Origin: Pseudopithomyces maydicus | Taxonomy: Eukaryota > Ascomycota > Dothideomycetes > Pleosporales > Didymosphaeriaceae | Length of the DNA stretch: 64,000 bases | Assembly: GCA_026873275.1 (NCBI GenBank) | Contig: JANTUC010000018.1 | Coordinates: 372,001-436,000, forward strand | Direction of reading: 5' to 3' | Shown: positions 11,156 to 23,548 of the stretch, in pieces | How the letters are laid out: every line of letters begins with the position of its first letter | How positions within the stretch are numbered: the stretch's first letter is position 1 | The notes under the pieces: generated by a model | What the model was told of the DNA's origin: nothing | The model's database searches: none | The model's input: the letters and a program-made list of their open reading frames with translations, nothing else | Position numbers and translations under genes: made by a program

Positions 11156-12448
11156 TGGTGAAGGGTAAGGGTAGTTGGGGATGTAGATAGGATGGGTTGA
11201 TGTCTGGATATACATTTACCTATTTCATGTATATGTTCAGAGAGAAGGTCTTCACACTCCACCTTTCATGTTTAGTCTGTTGTTTTATCGCTACATCTTA
11301 ATGAATACATTGCGTCTAATTTACCGTTGGCTGGTGTCGGAACCATCTGGTTAGGTCCTCACGGTAACAATCGATCGACCAGAAACTCTTCACACTCCGG
11401 TCTACCATCGCATCGCCTTATCACCTTATCTCACGTCAGCACACCACATGGCTCTCCGCCATCCTTCAAACACGGCAGGGCCCCTTGAACAAGCCAAGAC
11501 AACCACCGCCGAGCATAGGTATGTACATATCTTCTTTAAGCTAACCACCCATACATACACACATACATATACCTACCTCATGAACACAAGCCCATCCATC
11601 CATCTACCCACCCACGCACCCATCTCCCTCCCCTCGCCCCACCTCGCCCCCTCCGCGGACCCTGATGCTTGGCCTCAAACGCCCCCGTCTCAGAACGCCC
11701 CCCAGCCACACTTTTCCCGTTTTGAGTCGCTGTGCGCATGAAGAAAAGTGGCGTGATACAATACGGTTGCGATTACTATTTGCGGGTTAAAGCGTTACAC
11801 GCATGGTGTGTGTGTGATGCGGTGGGTTGCCTCGGTTTATGCGTATGCATGCATGCATGCATGTTCAATGGAAGGTGTGGTAGTGTAAGCAGATAGATAT
11901 GTTTGGATGTGTTTTTCAATTGTTTTTGGATGAGATTTGTGTATGTAGGTAGGGATAGATAGATGTGTACATATATAGGTACATACATGTAAATAATTCT
12001 AAGATGGGTAGATGGGAGTTCTCCGCAGCGCGGCTGCGCGAGAAACATACACATATACGTATATACGTATGCATGCAGGGTACTACGGAAGGGGGAATAG
12101 GGTACTAGTAGTAGGTAGTATGTAATACGCTCGCCGTGCCTCTCTCACCGGCGCTCCACCATAAGAATAAGAGAAAAAGAGAAGTAGGCAGACAGGCGGG
12201 CAGAAGTACGCAGGATCCTTCACCACCCAGCCGCGTCGCATCGCATGGCATCGTAGCAGCACCCAACGCGCAGCTCGCTCGAAGAGGGAAAATATATATA
12301 TCTATATGTACGGGGTGGCGAAGGAGAAGTTGTGAAGCATGCGGGTTGGGGCAGGCAAGCAAGCAAGCAGACAGGGGGTTGGGGAATAAAGGGTTTTGAT
12401 TTTTCTTGACTTTTCTTTCTTTCTTTCTTTCTTGCATCGTCGACGCGT
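11156..12448. other. Intergenic region between convergent genes
   Basis: 3' flanks of the metallo-hydrolase (+) and NoxB (-). Low-complexity tracts include CATG repeats at 11845-11864 and a TTTC tract at 12412-12433. A 97-codon open frame at 11448-11741 has no recognisable product. Confidence 0.5.
12412..12433. repeat. TTTC microsatellite
   Basis: About five tandem TTTC units just beyond the stop codon of the NoxB gene, in its 3' untranslated region. Confidence 0.85.
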
Positions 12449-14295
12449 CTAGAAGTTCTCTTTGCCCCAGACAAAGTTGAACCCAGGCTCCGAGTACATG
12501 TTGCACTTGATGTGGAGCGTCGAACCGAGACCCTTGGGACCGCAGAAGAAGACTCCTGCTTCGGCGGGGGAGTGGATCTTGCGGATGGACTTGAAGATCA
12601 TGTCCCAGTTGGGGCGACCGAAGTTGGTGGGGGCGCGGAGACCGGTGATGGCGTCTTGCTCGGCGTTGGCGTCGTTGATCATGATGTTGGTAGCGTCGTC
12701 GGCTTTGATTCTGGCGGTGAGGTACTGCGTGATGTTAGTTGTTGCTTTCATTTAGTTGCAGAGTGGGGGTTGAGGGAGGAAACGTACGGTGTGGATTTCG
12801 ATGTGGTCGTCGAGATCCTGGGCTTCGATAGCGAGCAGGAGCGACCGGAACCACTCGAATGAGCCGAAATCTCTGCAGATCCAGAAGAAGTAGACTTTTC
12901 GGAGGCGTGTGCGGCCTTGTGGGTAGTTCATTCGGTACCAGATGCTCTTGAGGATGGAGGCGAATGGCGTCACACCGATACCGGCACCGACTAGAACAGC
13001 AACTTCGAACTTGAACACATCCTCGGATGCGGAGCCAAAGGGACCGTCGATGTAGACTCGTGGGAGGATCTTGCGGAGTGCGACTTCGGTTGCCCCGTCT
13101 TTGTCGCCCTTTTCACCCTTGCCTTTCTCAAGATTGCATCCAAGCGCCTTTCCTAGTGCCTTCGTAAAGTCACCGACCATACGGACGTGCACAGAAATGT
13201 AGTCCTCTTCCGGTGCACTGGTAAGGGTGAAGGGGTGGTATTGCCAGATGGAGACTTCTGGGCAGCACAGGAAAATGTACTGAGAGAATCAGCAGAGAAC
13301 AGGAACAGCGAAATGACAAATTCTTACCTGACCGGCCTGCGTCTTTGTGTTCTCCTTCTTGATCTGGATCTCGCAGACATTGCTGGGATGCTGGATGACC
13401 TTGGACACGTACGTCTTGTGACGTCCACGGATCTCACGTGATGTCCGCTCAGCGAGATAGGCGAATCCACCATACATCCAGTACTCCCAGAAGACACCGA
13501 TACCGTCACAGAATGGCGCAAAGTCGGGCTTGATCATGCAGAAGGCTCCGTGGATGGACCAGAAAACGAAGAAGACGATGAACAGGTGGTGCGTATACCA
13601 GAATCGCTCGAACTGCGCTCGTCGGTGTTTCTCAGCGGCCGTCCAGCACATGGCAGTCAACGCAATCAACATAACGTAGCCACTCCATCCTGGTCCAGTA
13701 GCAAGGTTGGCGATAAGGAATCCGACAAATCCGAGCTTGTTGACCTGAGCGAAGACCCACAAATTCCTCCAATGCGCGATGGTGTGAAGCCAGGAGAAGA
13801 AGAGGATGGCCCATCCGACGAGCTTGTGAAAGGTGATGTTCTTATCGAACGGAATGATGCCATTGAGTGGTGTGCGACGTGCCATGGAGATCAGATTCCT
13901 GCACACGGGGAACAAAATGAATGCCACGTCGACGTGGAGCGTCAAAGCTGCCGAACGCGCAATGGGGAAAGTGAAGCCGAAGGTCGCGCGCGTCCCGATG
14001 GAATTGTCCTTGAAGCCGTAATGTGCCATACCGAAACCGAAAACCATGAGATGTAGGATCAAGAAAGTAAAAACAAAACTGCGGTGGTTAGCGACATGGC
14101 GTACAACTTCACCAAGGCAGCATACAATCTCCGGTAACCCTCATTAACCATCCACCTGTCGAACTTCTCTTTCAGATACAGCTCTCGCGGCTTCTCGTCC
14201 GACATCTCTCCGGACATGAGCATTCGCGTGAGAGGAGGCCATCTTGACCGTTCCTTGCCCGAGAGGCTGTAGTTTGCGTAACCGCCGGTAGACAT
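12449..14295 (-). CDS. noxB: NADPH oxidase, NoxB (Nox2) type
   Basis: Membrane flavocytochrome that passes electrons from cytosolic NADPH through FAD and two haems to oxygen, making superoxide for hyphal and fruiting-body development. Four exons on the minus strand: 14295-14126, 14078-13328, 13279-12788, 12724-12449, giving 562 residues. Introns are 47, 48 and 63 bases. The N-terminal extension before the first helix (EKFDRWMVNEGYRRFF) is typical of NoxB and absent from NoxA. Visible motifs: haem histidines in WAILFFSWLHTIAHW and FWYTHHLFIVFF, the FAD-binding HPFTLTSAPEEDYISVHV, DGPFGSASEDV, the NADPH-binding LVGAGIGVTPFASILKSIWY, and the C-terminal FFCGPKGLGSTLH ending in WGKENF. No EF-hand. 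An alternative ATG at 14328 would add 11 residues. No frame interruption in this gene. Confidence 0.92.
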
Positions 14296-15532
14296 GATGA
14301 GAGGAAGAGGGGTGAATGCGACAGCCACGGAAGGCTGGTATTAGATGCACCTGAGTTCAGATCCTGCTGAAGGTGGCCAAGTATAGAAACAGTTCAAGGA
14401 ATGACCAAAATCTAGGCCATGGTGAGTATACAGGTATACACGTAGCACGGCGACGGTGCGACTTACTAGCAGGTGTGCCCGCACTGAAGAAGAGAAGGGA
14501 TGTGAGTTGCTCGCCCGGTTAAAGAGGCACCGGCATGAAAACGGAAGCTCTCCAAAGGGGAAACAACAACTATAAGCACATGCACAGTCAAAAGGGCTTC
14601 GAAGGGGGGTGGGGGTTCGGTCAGGATATCATTGCGGCGACAAGTGGGTACGGGACAGGGACGCGTGGAGAAGGAATAAAGCTTAGCAAAGCGGTAGCAG
14701 AAATCGAACGATAGTCACAGTTCGCAGGCTTCCAGGCTGTGACAGGAGGAGGTCGGCGGCCTACGAGAACGTATCGCAAGGACAAGGTGCGGCGCCCAGA
14801 GCCGCGCAGGCATGGGGTTGAGCCAATGGGGTTGGGAGAAGTGGCGCAAGAGGCCTAGCTCTGCGCCGAGACGGTGGGCTGAAACCCTTTCAGACATGGC
14901 ATTTTCGTTTTGGGCAGCGAAAAGTGAGCGGTGGCCAAGGGCCCTTGTGTCGGAGAGGTGTGTCAGGAGGGCCCAAGTGAAACCAAGCGAGTCTGGCGTC
15001 GGCGCTTGGGGCACCTCCAACCTCGACTCCACCTCTTTCCGACGTCTCGACTCTGAACGTCGACTTCTCGCGCCATGATGGATGCCGAAGCCGAGTGCCG
15101 CCGGACAAACACCCGGAAGAAGGGCAGGTTGTAGCAGAATTTACGTGAACATGGTACGAGGAACGCCCAGGCAGGATGGAGGGCACCTTGGTAGGCACCT
15201 TGGTAGGCACCTTGGTAGGCAACAGTAGCCGTCTTGTGAACTGGCTGCCCAGGACGCCGCCCAGCAGCAAAGGCAACGCCCCAGCGCCTGGCGTCTAACG
15301 ACGACGAACGTGTGCCTGCAGCTGCCGGATCTCGGCATCCATGTGGCGTCTGATTTGACGTGACTGGCAGCTCTTGTGTTTCCTATAATACATTGCTTGT
15401 TATTCCCGTCGGACTCGCTCGCGACGTAAAACATGTGCAGTCTGGCCATGCGGCTCGCAGCAACGAAAACGATCTTCCAAACAACTGAAGAAACACCGTG
15501 TGCCTAGCCTTGTGACTTATTTACAGTTGCGC
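14296..15532. other. Upstream region of NoxB
   Basis: 1.2 kb between two genes on the minus strand, so it holds the noxB promoter and the 3' flank of the dehydrogenase gene. It contains a 12-base tandem repeat (15182-15217). No gene is supported. Confidence 0.5.
15182..15221. repeat. Three tandem copies of a 12-base unit
   Basis: GGCACCTTGGTA is repeated three times exactly (15182-15193, 15194-15205, 15206-15217) and a fourth copy begins. The repeat lies outside any supported gene. Confidence 0.9.
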
Positions 15533-16426
15533 CTAGTACATGGTGTACCCGCCGCTGGCGGATATCGTCTGACCCGAAACCCACCGCGCGCTGTCATCCG
15601 AAAGCCATGCCACGATCTGGGCGATATCGTCACTATAGGGAATAGTTAGCGTTTTCTTATCTGGTTCGCACACGCACGGTGCGCCCTGTTGCTGCGACTC
15701 ACACTGTGCCATGACGATGCTCGACGGGGGTCGTCTTCAGCTGGATGTCCACTATGTCCTGCGGAACGTCGTCGAGCATTTCTGACTGGACGGGGCCCGG
15801 GGCGACCGCATTCACAGTGTGTCCCGCGTGTCCGAGCTCAGCGGCCAGCCCTCTGGTCAAGCCCTCGATGGCGGCCTTTGAAGACGAATACATGGCCAGC
15901 GCTTCGAAGCCCTGACGAGCGCCCACGGAAGAGAGATTGATGATCCTTGCCGGGGCGCGAAGATGGGGCTCAACGGCCTTGGCCATCAGCAACGGGGCTC
16001 TGACATTGACGTCGAAGATGGCAGCAAAGTCGCCGGCGGTGGTCTCCCGCAGCGTCTTGGGAAACAGAACGCCTGCATTGTTGACGAGGATGTCGATGTG
16101 GGGACCGAAAGCGTCGACGGTGGCCTTGACGATGCGGTCTGGTGCATCGACGTCGCGCAGGTTGGCCTGCACAACGATGGCCTTTGTGCCGTTCCCAAGT
16201 TCCTCGATCTGGGCAGCCACGCTCTTTGCTCCGGCCTCGCTGGAGGGCGACGTGAAGACGATGGTCACCTGACCAGGTTAGCCGGGCTGGTGCTTCTGCA
16301 GGGCGAGGTGGCACTCCATACGTGGGCACCCTTTTTGGCAAGTTCGAGGGCGATGCCCGCTCCGATGCCGCGCGAGGAGCCGGTGACGATGGCGACTTTG
16401 CCGGCTAAGTGAGCTTGAGTGATCAT
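15533..16426 (-). CDS. Short-chain dehydrogenase/reductase (SDR)
   Basis: NAD(P)H-dependent oxidoreductase of the classical SDR type, similar in layout to 3-oxoacyl-ACP reductase-like fungal enzymes; substrate unknown. Exons 16426-16322, 16268-15703 and 15632-15533, total 256 residues. The first exon gives KVAIVTGSSRGIGAGIALEL, with the TGxxxGIG cofactor loop; the first intron (16269-16321) is spliced so that KKGAH joins VTIVFTS. NNAG is present in DILVNNAGVLFP, catalytic serine in IINLSSVGARQG, and the YxxxK pair in MYSSSKAAIEGLTRGLAAE. The C-terminus reads WVSGQTISASGGYTMY, with the usual SDR ending. Translating past the first splice site in genomic sequence would lose the cofactor site, so the short first exon matters. 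Confidence 0.92.
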
Positions 16427-17248
16427 GACGAGCGGAATAGAGTTGGTGGCGTCCCAGTAGGCTTGCAGACACGATGTGATGTACGACTCGACCTGCGAAG
16501 AAAGAGGAGTATATTGACGGGTTACGTGCGTATGCTAATGCTAGCTATGGAATTACGTAGAGTCACGGGGCACAAGTGCTGCAAAACAAGGTACCGTCCA
16601 CACGATCTTGGTCGGAGGGCCTGAGTATTGTCGCTCTCTCTCCCAGGGCGGGCAGCGGACGAGGGAGGGCCGTACGTAGAGGGGAGGGCCGCCGTGGAGG
16701 GGGTGGGGTGGGGAGGGGGAAGCAAACAGCGGGTCCGTGCCGCCTTCATCCTGTCCCTCAGAGGCTCATCCCTCATGCCCCGCGGCCAAACATCGAACCT
16801 TGCACAGCAGCACCGGGACACGGTCGCTGCAGGGCCGGCATACGGCTAGCAGTGAGCACTCGCAGCGCAACATGTTGGGACCACCTGAGCGCAGCAGCTC
16901 CAGGGCTCCTCCAACGGCCCGTCCGAGCACAATGGCGGGCGGCCGACGGGCCGGACGGCGATTGGCCAGCCATGTGCAGAATCGCCTCGCTAATGTGGCC
17001 GGCGCGGGTCTCGGCCAAGAAGAATACTCTTCGCACCAACCCTCACCCTCTCCACTCCACACCTCGTTTTCTGACCCCCGACATAACTAACCCTCCCAGT
17101 GCATCTCGGACTCCGGTCACCATTTCTGCTCAGGTCTCTATAAAGTACTGCTAACCGTACAGGCATCCCGCCCATCGCGCCCATCCCACTAATCCCACCG
17201 CAACTCCAACCCAGTATATCATCCACAGCCATTCCAGCCTCTTCCAAC
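16427..17248. other. Divergent promoter region of SDR and Emg1 genes
   Basis: 822 bases between two start codons on opposite strands. Open frames occur on both strands but none looks like a known protein. Nothing else recognised. Confidence 0.5.
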
Positions 17249-18298
17249 ATGGGCGGCCTTCCTCTCCGAACAGACAGCCCCAGCGAACGCGAGCGCAAGC
17301 AAGTTCGCGACTCTCCCGAGCGTGGAACCAAGAGGATAAGTCAGTGGCCCACCGCCTACCCGTAACCTGCCTACCCGTAACCATGGTTGGTGCACCGCAC
17401 CCTGCATTTTTACCACTGCATTTTGCACCACCGCGTCTACCTGCACTCAACGTGCTGAGCATTCAACCTGCTAACATGACGCTTCCATCAGGGACGCAGT
17501 CACTGCCTCCGCCCGACCTGCCCAAGCTCGTGGCCGAGCAGCACCAGCCCATCCCCAGCAGCGACAAGGACACCCAGCGCCTGATCGTCGTGCTGTGTGC
17601 CGCCACCCTTGAGACCTACAAGGCCTCGCACGGTGTGGGCCGTGGTCCTGGCGGCCGCGAGGACAAGTTCAACTTGCTGAACAGCGATGACCACATCGGA
17701 GTCATGCGCAAGATGGGCCGCGACATCAGCGAGGCCCGCCCCGACATCACCCACCAGGTAATTCCCCAGCCTCGACAGTTCGGTAAGCAACAAGTAGCGG
17801 CAATGCTGACAGCCCCTCCAGTGCCTGCTTACCCTGCTCGATTCGCCCATCAACAAGGCGGGTAAGCTGCAGATCTACATCCAAACCGCTAGGGGCGTGC
17901 TTATCGAGGTCAACCCCACCGTCCGCATTCCGCGTACCTTCAAGCGCTTCGCTGGTCTGATGGTGCAGCTGCTGCACCGTCACCAGATCCGCTCTACCAC
18001 CTCCAACGAAAAGCTCATCCAGGTCATCAAGAACCCCCTCACAGATCACCTCCCGCCCAATTGCCGCAAGGTCACGCTCAGCTTCGACTCCGAGGTGGTC
18101 CGCGTCCGGGACTACATCCAGGGTTTGCACAACAACGAGAGCATCGCCGTCTTCATCGGAGCCATGGCCAAGGGCCACGACGACTTTGCCGACTCGATCA
18201 AGGACGACAGCATCGCCATCAGCCAGTTCAACCTCAGTGCTAGCGTAGCTTGCAGCAAATTCTGCCACGCCGCTGAGGACGTCTGGGGCATCATCTAA
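17249..18298 (+). CDS. emg1: Emg1/Nep1, 18S rRNA pseudouridine N1-methyltransferase
   Basis: Nucleolar SPOUT-class enzyme of the small-subunit processome; it methylates N1 of a pseudouridine in the loop of 18S rRNA helix 35 and is also needed structurally for 40S maturation. Exons 17249-17339, 17492-17757, 17822-18298, giving 277 residues. The first intron (152 bases) joins GTKRI to RTQSLPPPDL; the second joins SEARPDITHQ to CLLTLLDSPINKAG. Conserved parts: RLIVVLCAATLETYK at the start of the SPOUT fold, FNLLNSDDH, GVLIEVNPTVRIPRTFKRFAG, RKVTLSFDSEVV, and the cofactor knot region VFIGAMAKGHDDF followed by SASVACSKFCHAAEDVWGI. The N-terminal 50 residues are polar and probably disordered. An essential housekeeping gene with no frame interruption here. 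Confidence 0.95.
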
Positions 18299-19698
18299 CT
18301 GGACCAGCATCCGGCCTATCCGTAGCGGACACGCCGCTACCATTAATCGCCGATTCGAGGAAAGAAGGGGACATCAAAAGCATCGGAACCCAGGAGCGAT
18401 TCAGGTTGCGGGGCGCGTCTCACGCCGAGATCACAACATCGAAGCGTGGGCGCTGCTGCCGCTGTGTTTTTGAGCGTCTGTCGAGTTTTCTTTTACAACA
18501 AAACAATACTCTGACTCAACGTCCAAAAAATACTCATAACGAGTCCCGCGGAACACTCAACGTGTTCCGCCCCTCCTGTTTTCCTTTTGTTTTCAAACCA
18601 TGCGCAGCGGATGATGATGCGCCAAAAGTAGGTCGATTTAGTCTCGCGTTTGTACCGTACGCGTGTAATGTATTGTTTGGTGAAGAGGGATGCAGATAGT
18701 TTGATAGATACCCCGAGCGGCGTGTTGGACTGTGCAGGCTCCACACGGTCAGCCTGCAAATCAAAAGCGTCGCACTCGATCTCGTCACGTTTATGACAGC
18801 GCACCTTGTGTCATTGCGGTGATTGTCTAGGTTCTGCTCACAGGACGTACCAGCATGGTGGGGGAGGAGGGGCTGCAGCGCATGCGGCGGGAGAGCAGCA
18901 TGAGCATCCAGGATATAACCTTTTTGTGGGCTCCTAGCGCTCCCTAGGGGGATCGAAGAAGCGTTCCGGCATCACGACTTTGAACAGCCCTGTCTCAACA
19001 ATCGGTGACTGGAGTGTACACGCAGACGGATTACACCGTTGAGCCCATCTGCCGTACGTACATGGCTGGGGCAGTGCCGGCCTTGATTTCGTCACGGGTT
19101 CCATGCCATTCCGCTGCATCTGCATCGTGAAGTCGTCACTCGGTCCCCTATATTGCTCCTGCAGCGCGGCGACAAGTGGCGCATACGCATTGCAGGCCGT
19201 CAACTGCACGCTGCGAGATGGTCCAGATTCACCTAGTGTTACGCTCCCCTCGAGTCGCAGTATGAGGCGAGAGCCACTCGCGGACGCGGGCCGAGCGATG
19301 ATCCAATCCGCATCACTCGCTTATGGCACAGAATTAGCTGCAGGCGGTGGACATGTGGCAGCACGAGGGCACGACTTGACAACGGACTCCTGGGAAGCCA
19401 ACGACATCAGTGGGGCGGCCTAGGAACGGCTTTGCCGCGAGGGTATAGCACGCCCTGCGATTCCTTCACGATGAATCGGAGGCCTCACACCGTGCATGGG
19501 TTGGTTATAAACCTCTTGGTGTTACCTCAGACACCGTCACTCTTCACCATCACCTCTCCTGTACCACCTCTCCCCCTAGCGACTTTTGCTGTGCATCAGA
19601 CACAGCGTGCGTCTTTTGTTTGTTTTATTTTCTAAACCTAATTCCTTCGTTTGATTATCCGTCCTTGACTGCCCCCCTCCCCCCCTCCCCCTCGAAAA
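18299..19698. other. Intergenic region before the VOC gene
   Basis: 1.4 kb. It includes the 3' flank of emg1 and the promoter of the VOC gene, with a TATA-like TATAAAC at 19506-19512 followed by a C/T-rich stretch. No gene seen. Confidence 0.5.
19506..19512 (+). promoter_or_regulatory. TATA-like box of the VOC gene
   Basis: TATAAAC about 190 bases before the ATG at 19699, followed by long pyrimidine tracts typical of strongly expressed fungal genes. Confidence 0.35.
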
Positions 19699-21963
19699 AT
19701 GCCCGTCTCCCACATTGGCCTCACTGTCTCGCATCTACCAACTTCATGTTCATTCTTTCTCTCAGCATTGCAACCACTTGGATACCGCTACATCGGACAG
19801 CAAGGTAATCAGATTGGTTTGGGGATCTACGACGCCGACTTCTTCCTGTGCCAAGAAACGCCTGGGTAAGGGACCCCTATCCGCCTCGGTGAATATACTC
19901 CCACTAACACGACTACCTGCAGCGTAAAAGCTGGCGCGGCGCACATCGCCTTCACCGCCCCAAGTAGGACTGCTGTTCGAGACTTCTACGCCGCTGCTCT
20001 GACCGCTGGCGGTCGGTCCAATGGCGCACCGTCGTGCCGAAGCGACGAGGATGGTCACTTTAACGCCGCGATTCTAGATCTCGATGGAAACAGCATCGAG
20101 GTCGTGTACAAGAATGGGCCCGACTACAGGGATGACGGGACTGTCGTCAGTCACAGTAGAGTCATCACGTGGCGGAGAACTGTGACAGAGAGTTATTACG
20201 ACAGCAGAAGTGTCGTCAGTAGAAGCTCGAACCATTCCCTGTCGAAGCAGGCATCTGCACCCCCTACACCGACAGTCGTCTCAAAGGCACCCTCCACCGC
20301 TTCGAAAGCACCAAGCGTCGCACGCAGCGTCTCCGAACCAGTCGCCGTGCCCCAAGTGCCTGCAGCCTCGGAGACCAGCAACAATGGCAGTGGGATCGCA
20401 AAGCATATCGTCGGGACCCTCCTCGGAGCGGCAGCCGGTGCAGCAGTCGCTTACGCAATGGTGGCCAGCGAGCGAGACAGCGCAAAGAAAGAGGCCGAGT
20501 TCAATGCGTTCAAGGTGGCCAAAGCAGCTGTCAACTCAGTAGCTCAGTTCGCTCAGGGCAGCGAACAGCCAAAGCCACCCGTGCAGGACCCACAACCCGT
20601 CTACGAAATGCCCCAACCTGTACACCGCAACAACGATAACGACACCGCCTCTCAGTATGCTCCGTCACAGGCTCGCACCGTACGTGCCATCGAGGCCGCC
20701 CCCAGCTGGCATGGCCCACTGTACACGAAGGCCCCTAGTGTGATCAGCGTGTCTCGCCAGATTGAATATGCACCCGCTGAATCAGTTGCGCCGTCGAGGT
20801 CCCCTCAGTCGGAATACGTTCCCGCTGCCTCTGTTGCACCTTCCAAGGCACCGTCCAGGGCATCCTCAAGAGCCTCTGAACCCAAGGCCATCGAGTATGT
20901 CCCAGCTGCCTCGGTTGCCCCTTCCACAGCACCATCCAGAGCCGCCGAGCTCAGAGCCATCGAATATGCCCCCGCACCCTCAGTCGCCCCATCTACCCGC
21001 TCCATCCAGCGCTCGATGACAAGCCCCGAACTGGCAACCTCTTCCAAGGCCAAGAGCACCGTGTCCAAAGCCCAGAGCGCAGCCCCCAGCTCCTTCATCT
21101 CCACCTTTGTCCCCGACGAATTCCAACGCCGCAACACGGACGACGGCAGCGTCGCTTCCCACCGCTCCAGCAAGTCCCGTTCCAAGTCCCACCACAGCTC
21201 CAAGCATCGCTCCAGCAGCAGATCCCGGGCGCATTCCCGCTCCCCGTCCCGCGCCCCCTCCGAGGCCCCGTCAAAGCCCAAATCCAAGGTCGGCTCCGTG
21301 ATAGGAAGCATCCTCGGACGCAACAGCGACAACAGGTCCGTCATCAGCAACCCCTTCGGCGACAAGTACGAAGTCGACGACTACACCAGCGAGGAAGACG
21401 ACGCCGCCACCGCCGCCGCCGACGACGACGACAACTACACCATCGCCCCCTCGGACAGCATCTCCCAAGTGTCCTCCTCGCGCTCCCGCCGCTCACACCG
21501 CTCCCACCGCCACCGCTCAAAGGACGACGACGACACAAAGTCCTCCGCCAGCGCCCGCAGCAAGCACTCCTCCTCCTCCTCCAAACACTCCTCCCGCTCC
21601 CACAGGTCAAAGGGCTCCTCGTACCACAGCTCGCAGTACCACACCGCGGAGGAAGACTTCCGGAGCAGCGTCGCCAGCGAGGCCAGCGACGCGAGCACGA
21701 TCCGCCCCCACGGCCACTCTTCCTCGTCGTCGTCGTCGTCCCACCACAGGGACAAGGCGTCCAAGGCGAGGTCCAGCAGGAAGGATAGCGCCACCGAGTA
21801 CGATGAGATGTTCGACAAGGTGCAGTATGGGAGTGGGAATGTGCCCGTGAGGGGCATCACGCCGAGCATGGTGCAGGGGAAGCACGGCGCTGAGGAGGGG
21901 AAGAGCAAGAGTATGGTGGGGTGGAAGATGGCGCAGAGGTTGAGGGCTTTTGAGGGGAATTGA
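19699..21963 (+). CDS. VOC (glyoxalase/bleomycin-resistance fold) protein with long Ser/Arg-rich tail
   Basis: Exon 1 is 19699-19865, intron 19866-19922 (GTAAGG...CTAACAC...CAG), exon 2 19923-21963; 735 residues. Residues 1 to about 140 form a VOC domain: MPVSHIGLTVSHLPTSCSFF, IGLGIYDADFFLCQE, AGAAHIAFTAPSRTAVRDFY and DLDGNSIEVVYKNG, with histidine and glutamate at the usual metal positions. The remaining 600 residues are low complexity: a Ser/Thr/Pro segment, a Gly/Ala-rich hydrophobic stretch (GTLLGAAAGAAVAYAM) that may touch a membrane, several repeats of the form IEYAPAxSVAPS near residues 330-420, then RS-type dipeptides, Asp clusters and Ser/His runs. Such RS-like tails suggest phosphorylation or RNA contact, but this is inference. 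No catalytic role can be assigned. The fusion is read through one open exon, so it is not an artefact of splicing guesses. Confidence 0.85.
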
Positions 21964-23548
21964 TGGGGGGATGATGATGATGATGATGATGATGAAGAAG
22001 GAGAAGAAGAAGAAGAAGAAAAAGAAGAAAAAGAAGAAGAAAAATTGTGTGTGGTTTTTTTGGTTTCAACATACTTGGGGGTGTGAGTACGTAGAGGGTC
22101 GCATACATAGATGCGTGCATGCGTGCATGGTTGGTGGGGTGGTTGCATTTTGCCTGCATTTTCCTGCATTTTGCTGTTTTTTGCTTTTTTTCTCTCTTTG
22201 TCTTTTGTCTTCGGTCCTTCCTCTTTTCCCTATATTCTCTCCGATCATTACGATTCACGATTTTGTATGAGTAGAACAAACAAACACCCACGGCCTATAC
22301 ATTTACGAAGCTAGAAACCGACCGAGAAACTGAACTAGATAGATGCAAGGGTTTTGAAACGGAGAAATGCATATTGGAGTTTTGGAGTTTGACACGTGTG
22401 TACTGATGATGCGAGACTGCTGTGATGGTGATGGTGGTGGTGCTTTGGCTTCAATCGTATCCAATGGTGATAGTTGGGATTAGGCGGAAGGGAATACATG
22501 CTTGTATGATGGGGGTAGGGGGTATGGAGAAGGAGGGTTGGGTATGGTTGATCGGGTCGTCGATGGCGGACTTTCGATTATTGTCGTGGAGACTCGACCA
22601 CGTTGTTCTGACGCCGGCAAATGGCGAACCAGACGTAACGAATTCACTTGTCAGAAAGGGGTACCAAAACAATAGGTCGCTGATGTGCCTGGAATCGTGA
22701 TTTTGCTGAAGATATTACAGTCTTTGAGCGCCTTTGGTTCTCCTAGAAATATTACATTGTCCAGCCTATTTAGTGCTTCGCCTTCTTACGGCCTTCTCCA
22801 AACATGTATGGAAGATAATAAAACTATTCATTGCCTGCATCGCGCTGTTCAAGTCGTGCGTACGGTACGACGCCGGTGGGTGAATGGAAATATGTATGTA
22901 ATCTATCCAAAGTGATTGGGGGTTTTTAGAAGGAGAAACAATGATTAGGCACAAGGTGGAAAAGCGACGAGTACATGGGTAACCGTTTGGTGTGGTGGCG
23001 CGATACTTAACAGGAGCGAAGAGGCGTTTGTCAAAACTATCGGTTGTGTTGCGTTGACTGAAAAATGGAATATCACTTTATTGAGGTGAATGACGATGAT
23101 AGCAGAACACATGGGAGATAAGGCATTGGACTGGGGAGGCGGCGGCGATGAAGAAAATAATCTCTCAATACGAGCTGCGCCGAGAGGAGCATAGAGAAAC
23201 ATCCTTGCTGGACAGTAACCAGCCAATCCAAATAGGGAAGTGTTCGGTATTATTCATCATCTAAATGAGGTAGCCTCGTAGCCTTGCGCAACCATTCTAT
23301 GCATGTCGTAAGATGACAATACCTGCACGATGACCTGTCACGACCCAGCTCGGCGTACGCCTCAGCCTTGCGCGGGGTACAACCAACCGTCCTAGAAGAA
23401 CGTGTAGTTCACCGGTGAACAGTACAGATTTAGCTGATATATCTATATTCGACAACCCCGAGCATCGTTCAAATCTTGCAAGCAAAAAACAGCTACAAAT
23501 TTCCGCAAATATTGTTATCCAAATCCAAACGAACATTTTCTACCCAAC
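21964..23548. other. Intergenic region with trinucleotide repeats
   Basis: 1.6 kb after the VOC gene. It starts with a GAT/GAA repeat (21971-22045). The rest shows only short open frames and no recognisable gene. Confidence 0.5.
21971..22045. repeat. GAT and GAA microsatellite
   Basis: About eight ATG/GAT units pass directly into imperfect GAA units, just after the stop codon of the VOC gene. Confidence 0.9.

Noticed and set aside
11448..11741. 97-codon open frame with a GTATGT donor after 72 bases
   Set aside because: No convincing second exon; Thr/His/Pro low complexity.
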